Assembly (NCBI GenBank): GCA_021307315.1
Contig: JAJSPD010000004.1
Coordinates: 1-64,000, forward strand
Length of the DNA: 64,000 bases
From: Bisporella sp. PMI_857
Lineage: Eukaryota > Ascomycota > Leotiomycetes > Helotiales > Helotiaceae
Direction of reading: 5' to 3'
In this document: positions 60,966 to 64,000 of the stretch, piece after piece
Position numbering within the stretch: position 1 is the stretch's first letter
How the letters are laid out: each line of letters opens with the position of its first letter
Notes under the pieces: generated by a model
Seen by the model: only the letters and a program-made list of their open reading frames with translations
Database searches by the model: none
Told to the model about the DNA's origin: nothing
Made by a program: the position numbers and the translations under genes

Positions 60966-62014
60966 ATGCCCGCACCTCCTTATCCGCTCCATCCCTCCGT
61001 TGCAGACAAGATACATCCTGATTATGTCAAGTTCTACAATGAGCACATAATCGATAAGCAGCAGGTACATCTGCAACCTGTCGAAGCATCACGCACGTCC
61101 GGCATCCTGATTCCGGGTGGTGGACCAAAACTACCTGTGGGCAAGACAGAAGATATCTCTATCAAGCGCAAGGAGACAGCCGGGCCAGATGTGGTAGTCC
61201 GCGCATTCACCCCTAGGGGGGAAAGACCTGATAATGGGTGGCCTTTGATGGTGTATTTTCACGGAGGTGGTTGGGTTTTGGGCACGATTGAGACGGAAAA
61301 CACAGTTTGCACAAACTTGTGTAACAGGGCAAATTGTGTAGTCGTGAGCGTAGACTACCGGTACGAATGAATAACAATTTTCGAATGTGCTCTAGCTGAC
61401 TTAGTAGTCTCGCTCCGGAAAACCCGTATCCAGCCGCTGTCCACGACTGCTGGGAAACCCTGCTTTGGCTACAAGCTACGGGCTCAACACTTTTGAACCT
61501 GGATTTAAGCAAAAGTGCTATTGGAGGAAGCTCTGCTGGAGGGAACCTTACCGCGATCATGTGCCACAAAGTGCTTTCTTCCTCTCTAACCCTACGCTTC
61601 AAGGTACAGATTCTTAGCGTCCCTGTCACAGATAACACAGCGACAGTCGATAACAACAAGAGCTGGAAGGATAGCCAGTTCAGTCCTGCATTACCCGCTG
61701 CCAAGATGTTATGGTACCGAAGACATTACCTGCCCGATCCTAAAACATGGGCAGAGCCGGAGGCGAGCCCACTGCTGTACGAGAGTGGGTGGGAAGACCA
61801 ACCACCGGCGTTGGTCGTAGTTGGGGAGATGGACGTCTTGAGGGATGAAGGAATTGCATATGCAGAGAAACTAACAGCAGCAGGCGTGAAGGTTGATCTG
61901 AAAATCATGGCAGGTATGCCTCATCCATTTCTGGCAATGGATGGAGTACTACAGCAAGGCAGAGACACGATCACATATATGGTCGAAGCTTTGAGGGATG
62001 CCTTTGCCACATAG
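60966..62014 (+). CDS. Alpha/beta hydrolase, HSL-type esterase
   Basis: Two exons (60966-61360, 61408-62014; intron 47 bp) give 333 aa. YFHGGGWVLG (residues 98-107) forms the oxyanion hole. VDYRLAPENPYPAA spans the intron and supports the acceptor at 61407. GGSSAGGN holds the nucleophile Ser174 in the GxSxG motif. VVGEMDVLRDE supplies the Asp and GMPHPFLAM the His of the triad. This is the hormone-sensitive-lipase (family IV) arrangement, with all catalytic residues present. It probably cleaves short-chain esters or carbamate-like substrates in the cytosol. No signal peptide. Divergent spacing from the P-loop relic suggests no operon-like link. Confidence 0.92.
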
Positions 62015-62092
62015 GCCGCGCCGATGAAAGATGTGATATGTAGACAATATTGCCAAGTTTTCATCAATAAATATACAACATGTGCCGCCTTC

Positions 62093-63405
62093 TCAAACGA
62101 GGCCGTGCAACAGCCGTTGTGTCTGTCCCGCTTCCCATTGCTTCTTCACATACTCGTCATCAATATCAACATACAGATTTCCATCCACTGTACCTGTTCT
62201 CCACTATAATCAGTAAAATCAGCAAGCGCTCTATGCATGCAATTGTAGGAAAATCTCTTCACACTCACAGCACGATACGCTTCTTGCGCCTTATCTAACA
62301 ATCGCAAAGCGTCAGGCCGGTCCAACGAATCCGGCTTCAACATCTCCGCAACCGTATCCCTAATCATCTGGCTATACCCCTTATCATTCATCCTGCTGAT
62401 CTGCCAATCGTAATCATAGAGTCTCGGCGGCGGAATACCCGTCATCATCGTGTACACCACGGCTCCCAGAGCCCAAATCTCCGTTTTCCTGTTCCAACTA
62501 TGCGAATTCTTCCAAATCTCCTATTCCAATTAGCGTTTCTTATAAGTACACCTCTGTCTCTCCTCCAGGGGAAACGAAGAAAATAAAAAGAGAGAACGCA
62601 CCGGCGCCCAATAAAACTGCTTCTCAACGCTCGCCTTATCAAATGGCTGCTCAATTGCAAGCTCCGCGCCTGGCGCGCCTGTGACCTTCGCCCAGGCAAA
62701 CCCGCCGAGCTTACATTCACCATAGTCCTCGGCCTTGACCGGATGCTTAAACCATATCTGACCCGGGCTCACATCCCTAATCAAGATTGGCTGCCAGTCA
62801 TCATCATGCTTCAGATACTCGCCCTTGACCCCCGCCGTCTCCTTGATACCATAATGCAACCACAGCAAGGATTTGGTGATGGAGAGCAGAACATGCCAGC
62901 ACAACCCCTCCGGCAGCGAAGGCCGCTGGTAGTTCCGGAACGAAAGCGCATGCCACGCCTGTCTGTCCTCGAACCCCGGGAGCCCCTCAGCACTCGGAAG
63001 CAGGTACGCCAGGCAACCGGCATTCATATCCTCCCAAATCGTGAAATCAGTCGGCCCTTCAACCTCCCCGTCTTTCGCCGCCCCGGAAGGGACATGCTGC
63101 CCCGCGACCTCGCTCCCCTGCACGATATCCACCAGGCTGACGATGTTGGGGTGGTTCAGAAGCCTGGATAAGGAGATCTGAGCGGTGGGGATGATACAGC
63201 TAGAGAGCCGGCTCTTGGAGCTTAGTTTCCCCGCGTCTTGCCCCGATTTCCGGAAGTGTTTCGCTGGGTCGATGGTCAGGGTTGTGGGGATGAGGGTTGC
63301 GAGGAAGTGTTGCTGGTCCGTAACACGTAGGACGGTAAAGGAGGAGTGGTGCGCGGATTGCGGTTCTGTGTCTACAGGGACGTATTTCGGGTGTAGCGGT
63401 GCCAT
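62093..63405 (-). CDS. Protein kinase-fold protein, probable pseudokinase
   Basis: Three exons (63405-62602, 62520-62269, 62203-62093) give 388 aa. The first exon starts MAPLHPKYVPVDTEP. A kinase-like order is clear: LLNHPNIVSLVDIVQ (residues 82-96), SLPEGLCWHVLLSITKSLLWLH, then LIRDVSPGQIWF where HRDLKPxN is expected, and LGGFAWAK where DFG is expected. YWAPEIW (APE) spans the first intron, and EIWALGAVVYTMMTGIPPP matches subdomain IX. The catalytic-loop His, Lys and Asn and the metal-binding Asp of DFG are replaced, and no glycine loop or VAIK Lys is evident. It is probably inactive as a kinase. The Asp of RD (residue 211) remains. Introns are 81 and 65 bp. Confidence 0.75.
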
Positions 63406-63692
63406 CGCGTTTATTCTTACTCAGTTAGTTAGGTATATCTGCAGATGTCTTTAGTTGGGAGAATTTTGATGGAGGGAAAGCGGTAGGGCTGGCTATAAAG
63501 GAATGATTTGCACGAATTTTGGTGGGCGACTTCTTTGTTGAACCTCTTTAATACGTTCTTTTTCACTAACGACCTCATGTACTGCTTTCAGAATTGAAAG
63601 TAAAAATTATGAAACAATGCTATTATTAGTATAATGTATATTTTTGGAGGTGCTTGCCAAAACATAACAAAAATTTTTACAGTATACCGTAG
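63406..63692. other. Promoter-side intergenic sequence
   Basis: Upstream of the kinase-like gene. No gene recognised. Confidence 0.4.
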
Positions 63693-64000
63693 CAGTCGAA
63701 ATTAGTGTCCATCCAAACAGTAAATGCTGTAAATCGAGCCCTTGTAATTCCCAGGAGCTAGTATTTATAAGGACTGGAGCCTGCATTAGAATACTTCTGG
63801 CCCCGGAAAATCCACACATGAAATTATAATTCTACCCTGGGATATGCGAGTATTACAGAGGATTGGTAAAACTACGCCGCTTTGGCACCACGAAGAGCCC
63901 CTATTAAATAGTGTCAGAAGGCCTCGACGTATTACACCTCAGACGATAGATGCTCTATGCGAAGACTTACTCGATAGCCTAGGCTATACCACCATGAGAT
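63693..64000 (+). mobile_element. Left part of a Tc1/mariner-like transposon (cut by window end)
   Basis: cagtcgaaattagtgtccat at 63693 resembles the terminal repeats of fungal Tc1/mariner elements. From about 63845 an open plus-strand frame reads MRVLQRIGKT and PRRITPQTIDALCEDLLDSL, as in the N-terminal HTH part of such transposases (usually followed by DDE/D). The frame is still open at the window edge. No inverted partner can be checked. Flanking TA is not certain. Confidence 0.45.

Overview
The window is nuclear DNA of a filamentous ascomycete. Genes sit on both strands, with short GT-AG introns (about 46-114 bp, one of 249 bp). They include fungal-specific families: an Egh16/GAS1-type secreted protein, rhodopsin-domain membrane protein, rhamnogalacturonan acetylesterase, DUG2, UstYa-type remains and STAND-type N-terminal domains. 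This mix fits a plant-associated Leotiomycete; that placement is inference. Very AT-rich blocks and stop codons consistent with C-to-T change suggest repeat-induced point mutation (RIP). No rRNA, tRNA, CRISPR array or prokaryotic operon was seen.

Layout. 1-4142 is a decayed repeat block: an interspersed repeat, a 15-bp minisatellite over about 1.1 kb, a broken CxxC protein and 1.6 kb of AT-rich relic. 4.5-8.9 kb holds a STAND N-domain/leucine-rich-repeat gene (4 introns) and an MFS transporter (5 introns). 9.6-10.1 kb is a small AT-rich transposon-like insertion. 11-24.2 kb is ordinary gene space: quinone-oxidoreductase-like enzyme, CE12 esterase, TIM17, Egh16-like protein, rhodopsin-domain protein and SDR. 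24.5-29.8 kb has a Zn2Cys6 relic, an O-fucosyltransferase-like gene, a Tc1-type MITE and a second STAND-like N-domain gene. 30.5-33 kb is a PHO84-type phosphate transporter. 33.8-46 kb is an accessory tract with dead or truncated genes (formate/nitrite transporter, UstYa-like, ankyrin, nucleoside-phosphorylase domain, possible HET tail, small secreted proteins) beside live secreted-protein genes, one with serial Kex2 sites. 47.9-48.2 kb repeats the 5' repeat family. 50.5-57.1 kb is conserved core (DUG2, TAPT1/Emp65). 58-60.2 kb holds an alcohol acetyltransferase relic and a P-loop kinase relic. 61-63.4 kb has an alpha/beta hydrolase and a probable pseudokinase. The last 300 bp look like the start of a Tc1/mariner transposon.

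How it fits together. Housekeeping genes (TIM17, DUG2, TAPT1, PHO84-type) are interleaved with fast-evolving surface, secreted and self/non-self genes. No intact metabolic cluster is evident. The clearest themes are (i) parts of NLR/heterokaryon-incompatibility proteins, two as intact genes and three as fragments, and (ii) secreted-protein genes beside a dead UstYa-like gene. Exon models were built by hand: splice sites were chosen so that reading frames and family motifs join, and each final length is a whole number of codons.
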